Shown piece by piece: positions 48,423 to 58,013 of a DNA stretch of 64,000 nt. A program made the position numbers and the translations under genes. Under the pieces are notes generated by a model that was not told the origin of the DNA, made no database searches, and saw nothing but the letters and a program-made list of their open reading frames with translations. Position 1 is the first letter of the stretch; each line of letters begins with the position of its first letter. Source of the DNA: Priestia iocasae (GTDB lineage Bacteria; Bacillota; Bacilli; Bacillales; Bacillaceae_H); contig NZ_JAFBFC010000003.1 of the NCBI RefSeq assembly GCF_016909075.1, forward strand, positions 518,190 to 582,189. Direction: 5' to 3'.

Positions 48423-50240
48423 TTACGACTCATTATTTGTTAAGAACTGGGATTGTACAAGACGATAATATTGACCTTTTATACGCATGAGTTGTTCATG
48501 ATTACCTTGCTCAATGACTTGCCCATGATCGAGTACAATAATTTGATCAGCTTCTCGAATTGTCGATAAACGATGAGCAATCATAATAGCCGTTCGATTT
48601 TTCAATAGCTTCTTTAATGCACGCTGGATAATCATTTCTGTTTCAGTATCAATGCTTGCGGTCGCCTCATCTAATATGATGATTGCTGGGTTTGCTAATA
48701 GGGTTCGTGCAAAAGATAACAGTTGCCTCTCCCCTACAGATAAGATATTTCCTCGTTCTTCTACTTCCGTATCGTATCCACCTTTTAACGTTTGAATAAA
48801 TCCATGAGCTCCTACTGCCTTGGCGGCTGTGATGACTTCTTCATCAGTTGCATCTGGCCTCCCAAATCGAATATTTTCCATAATTGTTCCAGAAAAAATA
48901 AAGGTATCTTGTAATACAATACTAATCTGTGATCGTAAACTCTCAATTGTAATGTCTTTACTATCATAGTCATCCATTTTTATCTTCCCACTATCAATAT
49001 CGTAGAACCTTGTAATGAGGTTCGCAATGGATGTTTTGCCAGAACCCGTATGTCCTACTAATGCTACTGTCTGTCCTTCATCAATTGTAAAAGAAACATC
49101 GCTCAACGCAGGACGCTTTCCATCATAAGAAAAAACAACATGGTCAAACTCTATTTTTCCTTTTAGTTCATGAACATCTTTAGCTGTTGCCGAATTGACT
49201 ACATTTGGTTGCTCGTCAATAAATTCAAAGATACGTTCAGATGATGCCATCCCCATCAATAATTGATTGTAAACTTGCCCAAGACGCGAAATGGGCTCCC
49301 AAAACATTCCTAGATAAAAGGCAAATGAGACAAAGATTCCAATTGTTACATCTTGTTGTTGAATAAGAATAGCTCCAAAAATAATTAAAATCACAGTACC
49401 GATTGCGTTTGTCATCTCAACAAAAGGACGAAACATCGCATTTTTTTGAGAAGCATGCTTCCAACTCATAAAGTTCTCTTGATTTATGCCATCAAAAAAA
49501 GTTACATTCTCCTTTTCTTGTGCAAAAGCTTGCGTTACACGAATTCCTTGAATACTCTCATTCAAGTGAGAATTTAAAACAGACTGCTTCATACGCACAG
49601 TTTGCCAAGATTTCCGGATGTTTTTTCGCAAACTAGTTGAAATGAAGAACATAATCGGTAAAATGATCATAATCGCTATGGTCAGAGGCGGACTCAACGA
49701 AAATAGAATGGTCACAATTCCAATCAGTAGTAAAAGATCCATGAGCAAATTAATGACACCACTTGTAAAAAGCTCTTGAAGTGAATTAATGTCATTCATA
49801 ATGCGTACGAGGATGGATCCTGCTGATCGAGAATCAAAAAAGCGGTGTGAAAGTTTCTGTACATGTGTAAATAAATGTTTTCTTAGATCATAAATGACGT
49901 TTTGCCCTAACATATTCATCCATCTAATCCGAAAACGATTTGCAATATAGGAAACGATATATAATGAAAAAATGAGTACAACTAGCTTTGTTAATAAGTT
50001 GAAATCTTGTTTAGCAATTGCATGATCAAGCGTATAAACCCCAATAAGAATTGGAATGGCTAGACGTACTGCTGTTGTAATAATAACTGTAAGAAACGAA
50101 AGCGGAAGTAAATTTTTATTATATGGCTTTAAATAGCTAAACAACCGCATCATTTGCTTCCAGTTAAATGACTTATCGATCACTTCATCCATTTTATAAT
50201 AAAAGCGATTTTGCACGATATTACTTTGTTCTTTCTTCAT
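48423..50240 (-). CDS. yknV: ABC exporter half-transporter, YknV type
   Basis: 605 residues. A six-helix type IV membrane domain (about 30-330) is followed by a nucleotide-binding domain with Walker A GHTGSGKTS, an altered signature LSVGERQLL in place of LSGGQ, and Walker B IIILDEATA with the catalytic Glu intact. It should pair with the gene upstream (15 bases between) to form a heterodimer with one standard and one degenerate ATP site, as in BmrCD and TM287/288. The substrate is unknown. Symbol from gene order and length. Confidence 0.88.
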   Translation of the reverse strand: MKKEQSNIVQNRFYYKMDEVIDKSFNWKQMMRLFSYLKPYNKNLLPLSFLTVIITTAVRLAIPILIGVYTLDHAIAKQDFNLLTKLVVLIFSLYIVSYIANRFRIRWMNMLGQNVIYDLRKHLFTHVQKLSHRFFDSRSAGSILVRIMNDINSLQELFTSGVINLLMDLLLLIGIVTILFSLSPPLTIAIMIILPIMFFISTSLRKNIRKSWQTVRMKQSVLNSHLNESIQGIRVTQAFAQEKENVTFFDGINQENFMSWKHASQKNAMFRPFVEMTNAIGTVILIIFGAILIQQQDVTIGIFVSFAFYLGMFWEPISRLGQVYNQLLMGMASSERIFEFIDEQPNVVNSATAKDVHELKGKIEFDHVVFSYDGKRPALSDVSFTIDEGQTVALVGHTGSGKTSIANLITRFYDIDSGKIKMDDYDSKDITIESLRSQISIVLQDTFIFSGTIMENIRFGRPDATDEEVITAAKAVGAHGFIQTLKGGYDTEVEERGNILSVGERQLLSFARTLLANPAIIILDEATASIDTETEMIIQRALKKLLKNRTAIMIAHRLSTIREADQIIVLDHGQVIEQGNHEQLMRIKGQYYRLVQSQFLTNNES

Positions 50241-50255
50241 CTCTTCCCTCCTCCA

Positions 50256-51998
50256 TTATACTTTTGCAACAGCTTCTTGGTCTTTGTATTGAATATTGTA
50301 AATGCGCTTATATGGGCCCTCCTTTTGAATAAGTTCAAAATGGGTTCCTCTCTCTACAATCCTCCCATTCTCTAATACTAGTATTTCATCTGCATGCTTC
50401 ACGGATGAAATGCGGTGCGCAATAATAAACGTCGTTTGATTATTCATTAATTCTTTTAACGCCAGCTGAATTTTGTGTTCTGTTTGCATATCAACAGCAC
50501 TCGTTGCATCATCTAATACGAGAATACTAGGGTTCAATAATAAAGCACGAGCAATCGCAATGCGCTGCTTTTGTCCTCCTGATAACCCTAAGCCACGCTC
50601 TCCTAGCATGGTGTCATACCCTTGAGGTAACTCCATAATAAATTCATGCGCTTGCGCTCTTTTGGCCGCAAGGATGACCTCTTCCATTGAAGCGTCAGGT
50701 CGACCATAAGAGATGTTTGTTTTAATCGTACTTGAAAATAAAAAGGTTTCTTGCAACACAAAACCAACATTGGTTCTTAAAGTAGATAAAGAATATGTTC
50801 CAATATCTGCTTGATCTAACAGGATTTCACCTGAGGTTGGCTCATAAAATCGTGTAAGTAATTGAGTTAAACTGGTTTTCCCAGACCCCGTAGCACCAAT
50901 TAATCCAATGACTTTTCCTTTATTAGCATAAAAGGAAATTGACTGTAAAGCATGCTTCTCTTCCCCAGGATACGTTAAGGTTACATCATTAAATGTTACG
51001 CTTCCTCCCAATTTCTCTGGTTGTACAAATACATCCTCATCTTTCTTTTCTTCATCATCCAAGATTTCTAACAATCTCTCTCCAGACGCTTTTGACTGTG
51101 AAAACATATTGATGACAAACCCTAAGTTCATAATTGGCCAAATTAGATAGCTTGTTAAACTAAAGAAGGCAACTAACTCACCTGGCTGAACACTTCCTTG
51201 CATAACTAAATAGCCTCCGTAAGACAACAGCGCAACAATGGATAAATTCCCGATAAATTCCATAAGAGGAAAGTACGTTGACCATACATTGGCTGTTTCT
51301 AAATACCGATCTTTATAATGACCATTTGAGCTGTTAAATTTCGATGTTTGAAACTCTTCTCTCGATAATGATTTTACGGTCTGAATACCGCTAATGTTTT
51401 CTTGAACATTTGTGTTTAATTGCCCAAATGACTTACGAATCTTTCGAAAAGCAGGATGTACTTTTTTATCAAATCGGTACACCGCTACGCATAAAAATGG
51501 TAACGCTAAAATCGTCACAATTGTTAAAGGCACCGAATAAACAAACATGACTGAAAAACTAGCCACAATCAATAACGTGAAGCGAATTAATTCGGAGAAT
51601 CCAAATGAGAGAAAGAATCGAAACCCTTCGACATCTGCTGTTAAGCGGGACATTAAATCACCTGTTTTAGCATTATCGTAATAGCTAAAAGGTAAGTATT
51701 GAAGCTTTTTATAAAGTGCATTTCTCAAGTCGTACACAGCTGTAATTCCAAATAAATCACCTAAATATTGCTGAAAATATGTAAAGATACCTTTGACAAT
51801 CATTAACCCCATAAAGATAAGTGCTACCGATATTGTTGCATCATATCGTTCCGCAAGAATAATATGATCAATTGTATACTGTAAAACAATCGGATAGGCT
51901 ACTGTAATCATTGTCACAATTAATAAGCAAACTGCTGAATACATAAAGTACCGTTTATGAGGCATAAAAAAAGCTTCTAATCTCTTAAATGTATCCAT
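50256..51998 (-). CDS. yknU: ABC exporter half-transporter, YknU type
   Basis: 580 residues. Six transmembrane helices in the first 310 residues, then a nucleotide-binding domain with Walker A GATGSGKTS, a canonical LSGGQKQRIAIARALL signature, and Walker B LVLDDATSAVD where the usual catalytic Glu is Asp. These complementary defects with YknV fit a heterodimeric exporter. In the BmrC-like role this subunit would supply the degenerate Walker B. First gene of the yknUV pair; drug or peptide export is plausible but not shown. Confidence 0.88.
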   Translation of the reverse strand: MDTFKRLEAFFMPHKRYFMYSAVCLLIVTMITVAYPIVLQYTIDHIILAERYDATISVALIFMGLMIVKGIFTYFQQYLGDLFGITAVYDLRNALYKKLQYLPFSYYDNAKTGDLMSRLTADVEGFRFFLSFGFSELIRFTLLIVASFSVMFVYSVPLTIVTILALPFLCVAVYRFDKKVHPAFRKIRKSFGQLNTNVQENISGIQTVKSLSREEFQTSKFNSSNGHYKDRYLETANVWSTYFPLMEFIGNLSIVALLSYGGYLVMQGSVQPGELVAFFSLTSYLIWPIMNLGFVINMFSQSKASGERLLEILDDEEKKDEDVFVQPEKLGGSVTFNDVTLTYPGEEKHALQSISFYANKGKVIGLIGATGSGKTSLTQLLTRFYEPTSGEILLDQADIGTYSLSTLRTNVGFVLQETFLFSSTIKTNISYGRPDASMEEVILAAKRAQAHEFIMELPQGYDTMLGERGLGLSGGQKQRIAIARALLLNPSILVLDDATSAVDMQTEHKIQLALKELMNNQTTFIIAHRISSVKHADEILVLENGRIVERGTHFELIQKEGPYKRIYNIQYKDQEAVAKV

Positions 51999-52121
51999 CG
52001 ACTTCCCCTCCTTCTGTAAAAGTATTCCAAATGAATAGAATGTAGTATTAAATATATCGGTTATCGAAATAATTTTCTATATATTTTTAGAATTTTTTTG
52101 ATTTTCAGTCTAATTAAGTAA

Positions 52122-52168
52122 TAAAAAAAGCGAACACCTCCTCCTAAAGTCGGAGGTTTTGTTCGCTT
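52122..52168 (-). terminator. Terminator after ykuV
   Basis: AAGCGAACA and CCTCC pair with their complements in an interrupted stem and end in seven T on the minus strand. It is 145 bases beyond the ykuV stop; the repeat at 52247-52290 lies between. Confidence 0.7.
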
Positions 52169-52246
52169 GTGAAAATCTTGCCTTATTTATCAATGTTTTT
52201 AAAACAAAAATATGGCTAAATCTAAAAAGCCTTTTATTCACAACAG

Positions 52247-52290
52247 CATGATCATGTTTGATAAATAACATGATCATGTTTGATAAATAA
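52247..52290. repeat. Perfect tandem duplication of a 22-base unit
   Basis: Two exact copies of a 22-base unit (52247-52268 and 52269-52290) starting CATGATCATGTTTGAT and ending AAATAA. Each contains the palindrome CATGATCATG. It is just downstream of ykuV. Confidence 0.95.
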
Positions 52291-52313
52291 AAAGCTTTCT
52301 TGTATGTTTTTAC

Positions 52314-52766
52314 TTAGTTGGCTTCCGTCTCTGATAACACACGGTTAACACGCTTTTCTAACATTTTCATTCCACTTCCACCTGCTTGGAAATGGCGAAG
52401 TTGTCCTATTTTATCAAACACATAGTAAGCAGGTACGTATTGATTTTCAAACGCATCAGTTAGCTTATGCTCACTGTCAACAAAGATAGGTTGGCTAATG
52501 TCATGCTGCTGAGCTACCTTCTTAATTTCATCAAGGTTTAAATCCTCTTCTGAACGAGGCATATGTACAGCTATAACATTAAGCTTGTCCTGATACTCAT
52601 CGCGAAATTGATTTACTTGCGGCATTGCTTCTTTACATAAATGGCAACTAATTGACCAAAAGTGAATAAGTGTTGGCTTTTCACCAATTAATTGTTCTTT
52701 TGTTACTTCTCCATTTAACCATTCCGTTGCGCCTGTTAATTCAGGCATTGATTCACGTAATTTCAT
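52314..52766 (-). CDS. ykuV: YkuV, thioredoxin-like thiol-disulfide oxidoreductase
   Basis: 150 residues with a thioredoxin fold of the TlpA/ResA kind, an active-site pair in SCHLCK (CxxC) after HFWSI, and a cis-Pro loop VPAYYVFD. It has no signal peptide, so it should act in the cytosol. AGGAGGAC precedes the ATG. It lies next to the peroxiredoxin gene as ykuV-ykuU do in B. subtilis and may serve in thiol redox control. Confidence 0.9.
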   Translation of the reverse strand: MKLRESMPELTGATEWLNGEVTKEQLIGEKPTLIHFWSISCHLCKEAMPQVNQFRDEYQDKLNVIAVHMPRSEEDLNLDEIKKVAQQHDISQPIFVDSEHKLTDAFENQYVPAYYVFDKIGQLRHFQAGGSGMKMLEKRVNRVLSETEAN

Positions 52767-52861
52767 CTCTTTAGTCCTCCTTCATAGCGTTTCTTTTATT
52801 ACAATACCCATGTAAGTAGCTAATTTATGACATCATTTTTATGTATATTTCTTGTTGATTA

Positions 52862-52896
52862 GAAAAAGGCCTAACAATCACGTTAGACCTTTTTAT
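52862..52896 (-). terminator. Terminator after ykuU
   Basis: AAAGGTCTAAC/GTTAGGCCTTT stem with one mismatch, a 6-base loop and T run, ten bases past the ykuU stop. Confidence 0.85.
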
Positions 52897-52906
52897 CACA
52901 TACAAA

Positions 52907-53455
52907 TTAAGCGTTTAATGTAGCTTGTCCTGGCTTCCAGTTAGCTGGGCAAAGACCACCTGTTTGTAACGCTTGAAGAACACGTAATGTTTCATCTACG
53001 TCACGACCAATGTTGTTATGGTTTACTACAGAGTACATTAATTCACCTTCTGGGCTAATGATGAATAAACCGCGTAATGCAATTCCTTCTTCTTCAATTA
53101 ATACTCCATATTCACGAGATACAACATGGTTTGTATCAGCAGCTAGTGGATATTTAAGATCACCTAAACCATTATCTTTGCGATCTGTTTTGATCCAAGC
53201 TAAGTGTGTATGAATAGTATCAGTAGATACACCAATTACTTCTGCATCTAAGTCTTCAAACTCGTCATAACGATCTGAAAGTGCAGTGATTTCTGTTGGA
53301 CATACAAATGTGAAGTCCATTGGATAGAAGTATAACACAGTCCACTTGTCGTTTTTCATGTTTTCTTCTAGGCTTACTTTACCAAATTCTTTGTTTGCTA
53401 ACACAGCGTCCATTTCAAAACGAGGAGCTTGTTTACCTACCATACGTTCTGGCAT
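52907..53455 (-). CDS. ykuU: YkuU, typical 2-Cys peroxiredoxin
   Basis: 182 residues with the peroxidatic Cys in FTFVCPTE (about 53) and the resolving Cys in GGLCPANW near the C-terminus, followed by a short tail. It reduces peroxides with electrons from thioredoxin-like proteins, possibly YkuV next door. The start at 53455 is chosen by GGAGGGATC and the MPERMVGKQAPRF beginning; upstream in-frame codons lack a site. Confidence 0.93.
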   Translation of the reverse strand: MPERMVGKQAPRFEMDAVLANKEFGKVSLEENMKNDKWTVLYFYPMDFTFVCPTEITALSDRYDEFEDLDAEVIGVSTDTIHTHLAWIKTDRKDNGLGDLKYPLAADTNHVVSREYGVLIEEEGIALRGLFIISPEGELMYSVVNHNNIGRDVDETLRVLQALQTGGLCPANWKPGQATLNA

Positions 53456-53532
53456 AAATGATCCCTCCAATTCAAAGTTAAATGAGAATATAGTGAATGT
53501 ATTCTCATCTATGTAACCTTTTAACGGTTACA

Positions 53533-53561
53533 ATTATAATAGAATTTATTTTTTTAGTCAA
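53533..53561 (-). promoter_or_regulatory. Sigma-A promoter for ykuU
   Basis: TTGACT (53556-53561) and TATAAT (53533-53538) on the minus strand with a 17-base spacer, nearly consensus, about 75 bases ahead of the ykuU start. A TTACAAT-TATAATAG stretch over the -10 faintly resembles a PerR box. Confidence 0.72.
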
Positions 53562-53720
53562 TATTAAGTAATAATTAATGTAAAGAAAGAATTCTTGACA
53601 AAGTCATCTCTTTCATGTAACATAGCCACTTTACTACGACATGTCTATTCTTTACATACATACGAATGTTATGCCTGCTTTTAAAAAATTTAAAACAAAC
53701 CATGTAACATTCATTCGACG

Positions 53721-53807
53721 TTGAGCAAACTACTTGTGATAGTCGTTATTTTAAGTTTAGCATGTCTAGTGTGGGGAATAAATAAAAGTGCTCAAGATGC
53801 AGACTGA
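53721..53807 (+). CDS. Possible 28-residue membrane peptide upstream of ykuT
   Basis: A TTG-started frame encodes LSKLLVIVVILSLACLVWGI followed by NKSAQDAD, a clean single membrane span. I see no ribosome binding site, which is why confidence is low. Its stop overlaps the ykuT ribosome binding site (TGAAAGG), so it could couple to ykuT, or it could be the end of a lost gene. Confidence 0.28.
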   Translation: MSKLLVIVVILSLACLVWGINKSAQDAD

Positions 53808-53819
53808 AAGGATGATTGG

Positions 53820-54689
53820 ATGTTTGATATTGAAAGAATCAACTGGGAAGGACTTCTAACTAGCGCAAGTATCCTCATTTTAAAACTTGCAGCAATTACT
53901 ATTGCTTTTCTAATTGTAAAAGCAATTGGGAAAAAGATTATTGAGCGATCATTTCAGCGTTTAATGGAACGTGATAATGTGACACGTGGTCGAGCTTTAA
54001 CTTTAAAAAGCTTAACCTTTAATCTATTTTCATATGTTCTTGTCTTTATTTTTGTTGTTATGTTATTTGAAACAGTAGGTGTTAAAGCCACTGCTTTATT
54101 AGCAGGAGCAGGAGTCGTTGGACTTGCAATAGGGTTTGGTGCACAAGGTCTTGTAAGTGATGTAGTAACAGGATTTTTCTTACTTCTTGAAAAACAAATT
54201 GATGTAGATGACTATGTAACAACAGGTAGTTTTTCAGGTATTGTTGAAGCGGTTGGACTTCGTACGACACACATTCGTGGATTTGATGGAACATTACACT
54301 ATGTTCCAAACCGCGAAATTACAAGTTTAAGTAACCATTCTCGTGGTAACATGCGTGCACTCGTTGATATTGGCATTTCATACGATGATGATATCGATAA
54401 AGCAATCACGGTTTTACAAGATGTGTGTAATCGCATCGCTCAGGAAGAAGAAGCGGTCGTAGATGGACCAAATGTGATTGGTGTCCAAAGTTTAGGTTCC
54501 TCTGATGTTGTTCTTCGAGTTGTTGGAAAAACACAAAATGGCGAACAGTGGGCTGTAGAGCGTAAATTGCGCAAAGCTCTTAAAGAAGCACTCGATGCAA
54601 ATGGCATTGAAATTCCGTTTCCTCATCAAGTATATGTGGAAAAGAAACAACCAGGTGAAGGAAATAACCAACCTCAACTTGATTCATAA
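53820..54689 (+). CDS. ykuT: YkuT, MscS-family mechanosensitive channel
   Basis: 289 residues. Three membrane helices at the N-terminus; the third is the Gly/Ala-rich pore helix LLAGAGVVGLAIGFGAQ leading into the beta domain (VDDYVTTGSFSGIVEAV) and the mixed C-terminal domain. It should open on hypo-osmotic shock to release solutes. AAAGGATG precedes the ATG. Next to ykuS as in B. subtilis. Confidence 0.93.
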   Translation: MFDIERINWEGLLTSASILILKLAAITIAFLIVKAIGKKIIERSFQRLMERDNVTRGRALTLKSLTFNLFSYVLVFIFVVMLFETVGVKATALLAGAGVVGLAIGFGAQGLVSDVVTGFFLLLEKQIDVDDYVTTGSFSGIVEAVGLRTTHIRGFDGTLHYVPNREITSLSNHSRGNMRALVDIGISYDDDIDKAITVLQDVCNRIAQEEEAVVDGPNVIGVQSLGSSDVVLRVVGKTQNGEQWAVERKLRKALKEALDANGIEIPFPHQVYVEKKQPGEGNNQPQLDS

Positions 54690-54729
54690 TAAAAAAAGCT
54701 GAAGGGCTCCCTTCAGCTTTTTTTATTAT
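54690..54729. terminator. Bidirectional terminator between ykuT and ykuS
   Basis: A 12-base stem (AAAGCTGAAGGG) with a minimal loop, flanked by A and T runs. Confidence 0.9.
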
Positions 54730-54968
54730 TGAAATCTACTTTGTACTTGCTGACACACATCTTCTGCCGATAAACCACTTGCTTTAATGACAGAGCCTTG
54801 TGTCACACTGTTTGAAATACCCATCACATTTGAATCTTGACCTGTTACAACGCAACAATCGCATCCTTGTGCGTCGTTTTCTTGACGAAGTTGCACCACT
54901 TCATGTCCCATTTGTTGAAGCGCTTCTTGTACATCTGTTAATCCATATTCAACACCGATTTTTGCCAT
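54726..54968 (-). CDS. ykuS: YkuS (UPF0180)
   Basis: 80 residues beginning [24 protein letters not shown] with a [15 protein letters not shown] block, the UPF0180 family. Small soluble protein, function unknown; the Cys cluster is conserved. GGAGGTGG sets the start at 54968 rather than two codons earlier. Confidence 0.9.
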   Translation of the reverse strand: MAKIGVEYGLTDVQEALQQMGHEVVQLRQENDAQGCDCCVVTGQDSNVMGISNSVTQGSVIKASGLSAEDVCQQVQSRFQ

Positions 54969-55025
54969 TGTCAATCCACCTCCTCATATAAGTACTTTTT
55001 CCATGAGAGAGGTGGATTATTCGAT

Positions 55026-56153
55026 TTAGTCGTTACCTTTCATAGCGAAATATTTTGTCATTAATGAAATAGCAACATCAATTGCTTGCTCGTTTGGGGC
55101 AAGTTTTGAGTGATGTAATCCGTGTGGAGAATCTACCCCAAGCCAGAACATAAATCCTGGTATTTCTTTTAGCATATAGCCAAAATCTTCACCTGTCATT
55201 GCTTTACTGCATTCAATACAGGTAACATCCGTTTGTTCTTGGACGAATGTCATAAACTCTCCTGTTAATGTTTTTTCATTGTAAACCTGATGATACATAC
55301 ATCCGTAATCAATGCTTGTTTCACATTGATATCCTACTTCAACACCTTTTACAATAGCTTCAATCCGCTCTTTCACACGTGCCATTGATTCTGGAGAAAG
55401 TGTACGAATTGTGCCTTCTACCCTGGCACGCTCAGCAATAATATTCTGCACCGTTCCCCCTGTGATTTTTCCGATTGTAATGACTGCACTATCTAATGGA
55501 TCCACATTCCTAGCAACGATGGTTTGCAGCTGCGAAACAAGTGAACAAGCAGCCACTACCATATCATTGGTCATATGAGGGTATGCTGCGTGCCCACCTT
55601 TTCCTTTTAAATCAATATATAGTTCAGATGTATTGGCAAATAACAAACCTTCTTTTGTCGCAATTGTCCCGACAGGGTATTCAGGGGCAATATGCAACGC
55701 AAACACGGCGTCTGGCTTCCATTCCTTCATGATATCACTTTCAAGCATTGGCTTTGCACCACCAGGTCCTTCCTCTGCTGGCTGAAAAATAAATAACAAA
55801 TCATCCTGAATTGGATGATGAACAAAATGAGTTAATATACCAAGCGCAATACTCATATGAATATCATGACCACAAGCATGCATACGCCCTTCATGTTCAG
55901 ATTGAAACGCATAGCCTGTTTCCTCTGTAATGGGTAAGCCGTCAATATCCGCACGATAGCCAAGCATTTTTGTTGGATTGGTTCCTTTTACTTTTACAAA
56001 AATACCTGTTTTCCACGTTTTTAATTCAAATCGCTCGGCTGAAAGAGTAGATAAATAATTTAATAAAAACTGCTGTGTTTTGAATTCACGAAATCCTAAC
56101 TCTGGAATTTTATGAAGTTCACGCCTAATAGCGACGAACGGACTTCCATTCAT
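55026..56153 (-). CDS. dapL: N-acetyldiaminopimelate deacetylase
   Basis: 375 residues of the M20 metallohydrolase family. Metal ligands and catalytic residues appear in HACGHDIH (about 92-99), EEGPGG, GEDFG and HHSKLAPNE. With DapH next door it forms the acetyl branch of lysine and diaminopimelate synthesis, giving LL-DAP for the wall. B. subtilis homologue ykuR. GAGGAGG precedes the ATG; 61 bases separate it from dapH, likely one transcript. Confidence 0.93.
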   Translation of the reverse strand: MNGSPFVAIRRELHKIPELGFREFKTQQFLLNYLSTLSAERFELKTWKTGIFVKVKGTNPTKMLGYRADIDGLPITEETGYAFQSEHEGRMHACGHDIHMSIALGILTHFVHHPIQDDLLFIFQPAEEGPGGAKPMLESDIMKEWKPDAVFALHIAPEYPVGTIATKEGLLFANTSELYIDLKGKGGHAAYPHMTNDMVVAACSLVSQLQTIVARNVDPLDSAVITIGKITGGTVQNIIAERARVEGTIRTLSPESMARVKERIEAIVKGVEVGYQCETSIDYGCMYHQVYNEKTLTGEFMTFVQEQTDVTCIECSKAMTGEDFGYMLKEIPGFMFWLGVDSPHGLHHSKLAPNEQAIDVAISLMTKYFAMKGND

Positions 56154-56171
56154 CTAAAATCCTCCTCATAC

Positions 56172-56202
56172 ACAAGAAAGCGTGGATTCCCACGCTTTCT
56201 CA
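56172..56202 (-). terminator. Hairpin between dapH and dapL
   Basis: An 11-base perfect stem (AGAAAGCGTGG) with a 4-base loop but only a weak T run on the minus strand; it may reduce rather than stop transcription into dapL. Confidence 0.55.
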
Positions 56203-56214
56203 GGTTGTTACATT

Positions 56215-56925
56215 TTATAGTTGACGTAACTCTTGTTTAATTTCTGTTTTTGATTTCGTTTTTTCATCAATCTCTTTAATCACTCTTGCTGGTGTACCTG
56301 CAACAACCGTGTATGGAGGTACGTCTTCTACAACAATTGCTCCAGCTGCAACAACTGCACCTTTTCCTACAGTTACACCTTCTAATACAACTGCATTTGC
56401 ACCAACAACTACATCATCTTCAATGACTACAGGCTTTGCTGAAGGTGGCTCAATTACACCTGCTAATACAGAACCAGCACCGATATGGCAGTTCTTTCCT
56501 ACTGTTGCGCGTCCACCCATTACAACATTCATGTCAATCATTGTACCTTCGCCAATAACAGAACCAATGTTAATAGATGCCCCCATCATAATCACTGCGT
56601 TGTCACCAATTTCAACTTGATCACGAATAATCGCTCCTGGCTCAATACGCGCTTTAATGTTTTTCATATCTAACAATGGAATCGCAGAGTTGCGACGATC
56701 ATTTTCAATCACATAATCTTCAATTTTACTTTCATTTGCTTCAATTGCTTCTTTAATTTCTGCCCACTCTCCAAAAACAACTCCGCTGTTTCCAGTTAGG
56801 AATGTTTTAGAAGAAGAACCAAAGTCAATTCCCTCTAATTCACCTTTTACGTATACCTTTACAGGTGTTGATTTTGTGCTGTTTTGAATAAACGAAATAA
56901 TTTCGTTTGCATCCATCATTTTCAT
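56215..56925 (-). CDS. dapH: Tetrahydrodipicolinate N-acetyltransferase
   Basis: 236 residues with an N-terminal alpha/beta region and a C-terminal left-handed beta helix built of hexapeptide repeats (IEPGAI, IGDNAV, IGEGTM, VGKNCH, VGKGAV). It acetylates tetrahydrodipicolinate with acetyl-CoA in the DAP/lysine pathway. Residues 1-20 are identical in pattern to B. subtilis YkuQ. Upstream of dapL in the same orientation. Confidence 0.96.
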   Translation of the reverse strand: MKMMDANEIISFIQNSTKSTPVKVYVKGELEGIDFGSSSKTFLTGNSGVVFGEWAEIKEAIEANESKIEDYVIENDRRNSAIPLLDMKNIKARIEPGAIIRDQVEIGDNAVIMMGASINIGSVIGEGTMIDMNVVMGGRATVGKNCHIGAGSVLAGVIEPPSAKPVVIEDDVVVGANAVVLEGVTVGKGAVVAAGAIVVEDVPPYTVVAGTPARVIKEIDEKTKSKTEIKQELRQL

Positions 56926-56956
56926 TATGTATTCCTCCTATATGTATAACTACTTT

Positions 56957-57895
56957 CTATTCCTTTAATGTATCAAACTGTTTGTTGGATGACAAGTTCA
57001 ATGCATGAAAAGCATTATTTTCCTCTTCCTTTACATAGTCACGAACAACTTGTAAAAATGCTTTTACTTGCTTCAATTGAAAGGACGAGTCATATCCAAT
57101 TAACCACGTATCACGTGAAATCGGTTCACCGTTGCTTTCTAAAAGCGGAATGCGATGAAATGCATCATCACGTTCAGTCAATGCAATAGACGGTAAGATC
57201 GCAAATCCTAAACCATTTAACGCCATTTGTTTACACGTTTCAATTTGGTCAACCACGATCGTGCGCTTTGGACTCGTATGAAATTGACGATGCCACCAAT
57301 CTAAAATTTCTTGATAGTAAGTAGAGTCACTCTTAAATTGAATAAAAGGACGATCTGTATGAAAAACATCCTCTATTTTCTGAATTTCTGTATCCACTAA
57401 ATAAAGTTGATCTGTTAAAATATGCTCCTTAATCCCTTTCCAATCTGGATTACCACGAATAATCCCTACATGTACTTCATCTTCATAGATGTAATGAAGC
57501 ATTTCACTACTCCATCCTGTCACTAGTGAAATTTTAGCATGAGGATATTGATCAATGAAGCGTTTTAACACGACCGGAAGCCAGTGTTGACCAATAATGG
57601 ATGCGACAGCAAGCTTTAATGTTCCATAGACTTCTGTGTCAAGTGAATGCAAATCCTCACGTACTTTTTCTTCTTTCTCTACTACTTCTTTTGAAAACTG
57701 AACAATCTTTTCCCCTGCCGGTGTAAGAGATAACCCTTTTTGAGATCGAATAAAAATTTGTGTGTCCCACGCTTTTTCAATCGTTTGTAAACGTTGGGAC
57801 AAGGCAGGTTGAGACACAAATAAACGCTCGGCTGCTTTTCTCATATTAAGCTCTTGTGCTAGCACAACAAGCATTTTACATTCAACAAGTTGCAT
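56957..57895 (-). CDS. ccpC: CcpC-type LysR regulator
   Basis: 312 residues with an N-terminal winged helix-turn-helix (MRKAAERLFVSQPALSQRLQTIE, about 18-40) and a LysR substrate-binding domain (90-290). By sequence and place next to dapH it is CcpC, which in B. subtilis represses citB and citZ and responds to citrate. GGTGAGGTAAC precedes the ATG. Those targets are outside this window. Confidence 0.87.
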   Translation of the reverse strand: MQLVECKMLVVLAQELNMRKAAERLFVSQPALSQRLQTIEKAWDTQIFIRSQKGLSLTPAGEKIVQFSKEVVEKEEKVREDLHSLDTEVYGTLKLAVASIIGQHWLPVVLKRFIDQYPHAKISLVTGWSSEMLHYIYEDEVHVGIIRGNPDWKGIKEHILTDQLYLVDTEIQKIEDVFHTDRPFIQFKSDSTYYQEILDWWHRQFHTSPKRTIVVDQIETCKQMALNGLGFAILPSIALTERDDAFHRIPLLESNGEPISRDTWLIGYDSSFQLKQVKAFLQVVRDYVKEEENNAFHALNLSSNKQFDTLKE

Positions 57896-57977
57896 ATCTG
57901 TTACCTCACCGATCTGTTTTCCATTTAGTATACAAGAATTCCATTAGAATTTCATTATGACTTTTATCATCATAAAA

Positions 57978-58013
57978 TAAAAAAGCCGCTCCACGAATCG
58001 TTTAGCGACTTTC
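57978..58013 (-). terminator. Terminator after the MFS gene
   Basis: GTCGCT pairs with AGCGGC (one mismatch), followed on the minus strand by six T; it overlaps the stop codon. Confidence 0.5.

Noticed and set aside
53527..53541. PerR box over the ykuU promoter
   Set aside because: Only about half of the 15-base PerR consensus matches; AT-rich -10 regions give such matches by chance.
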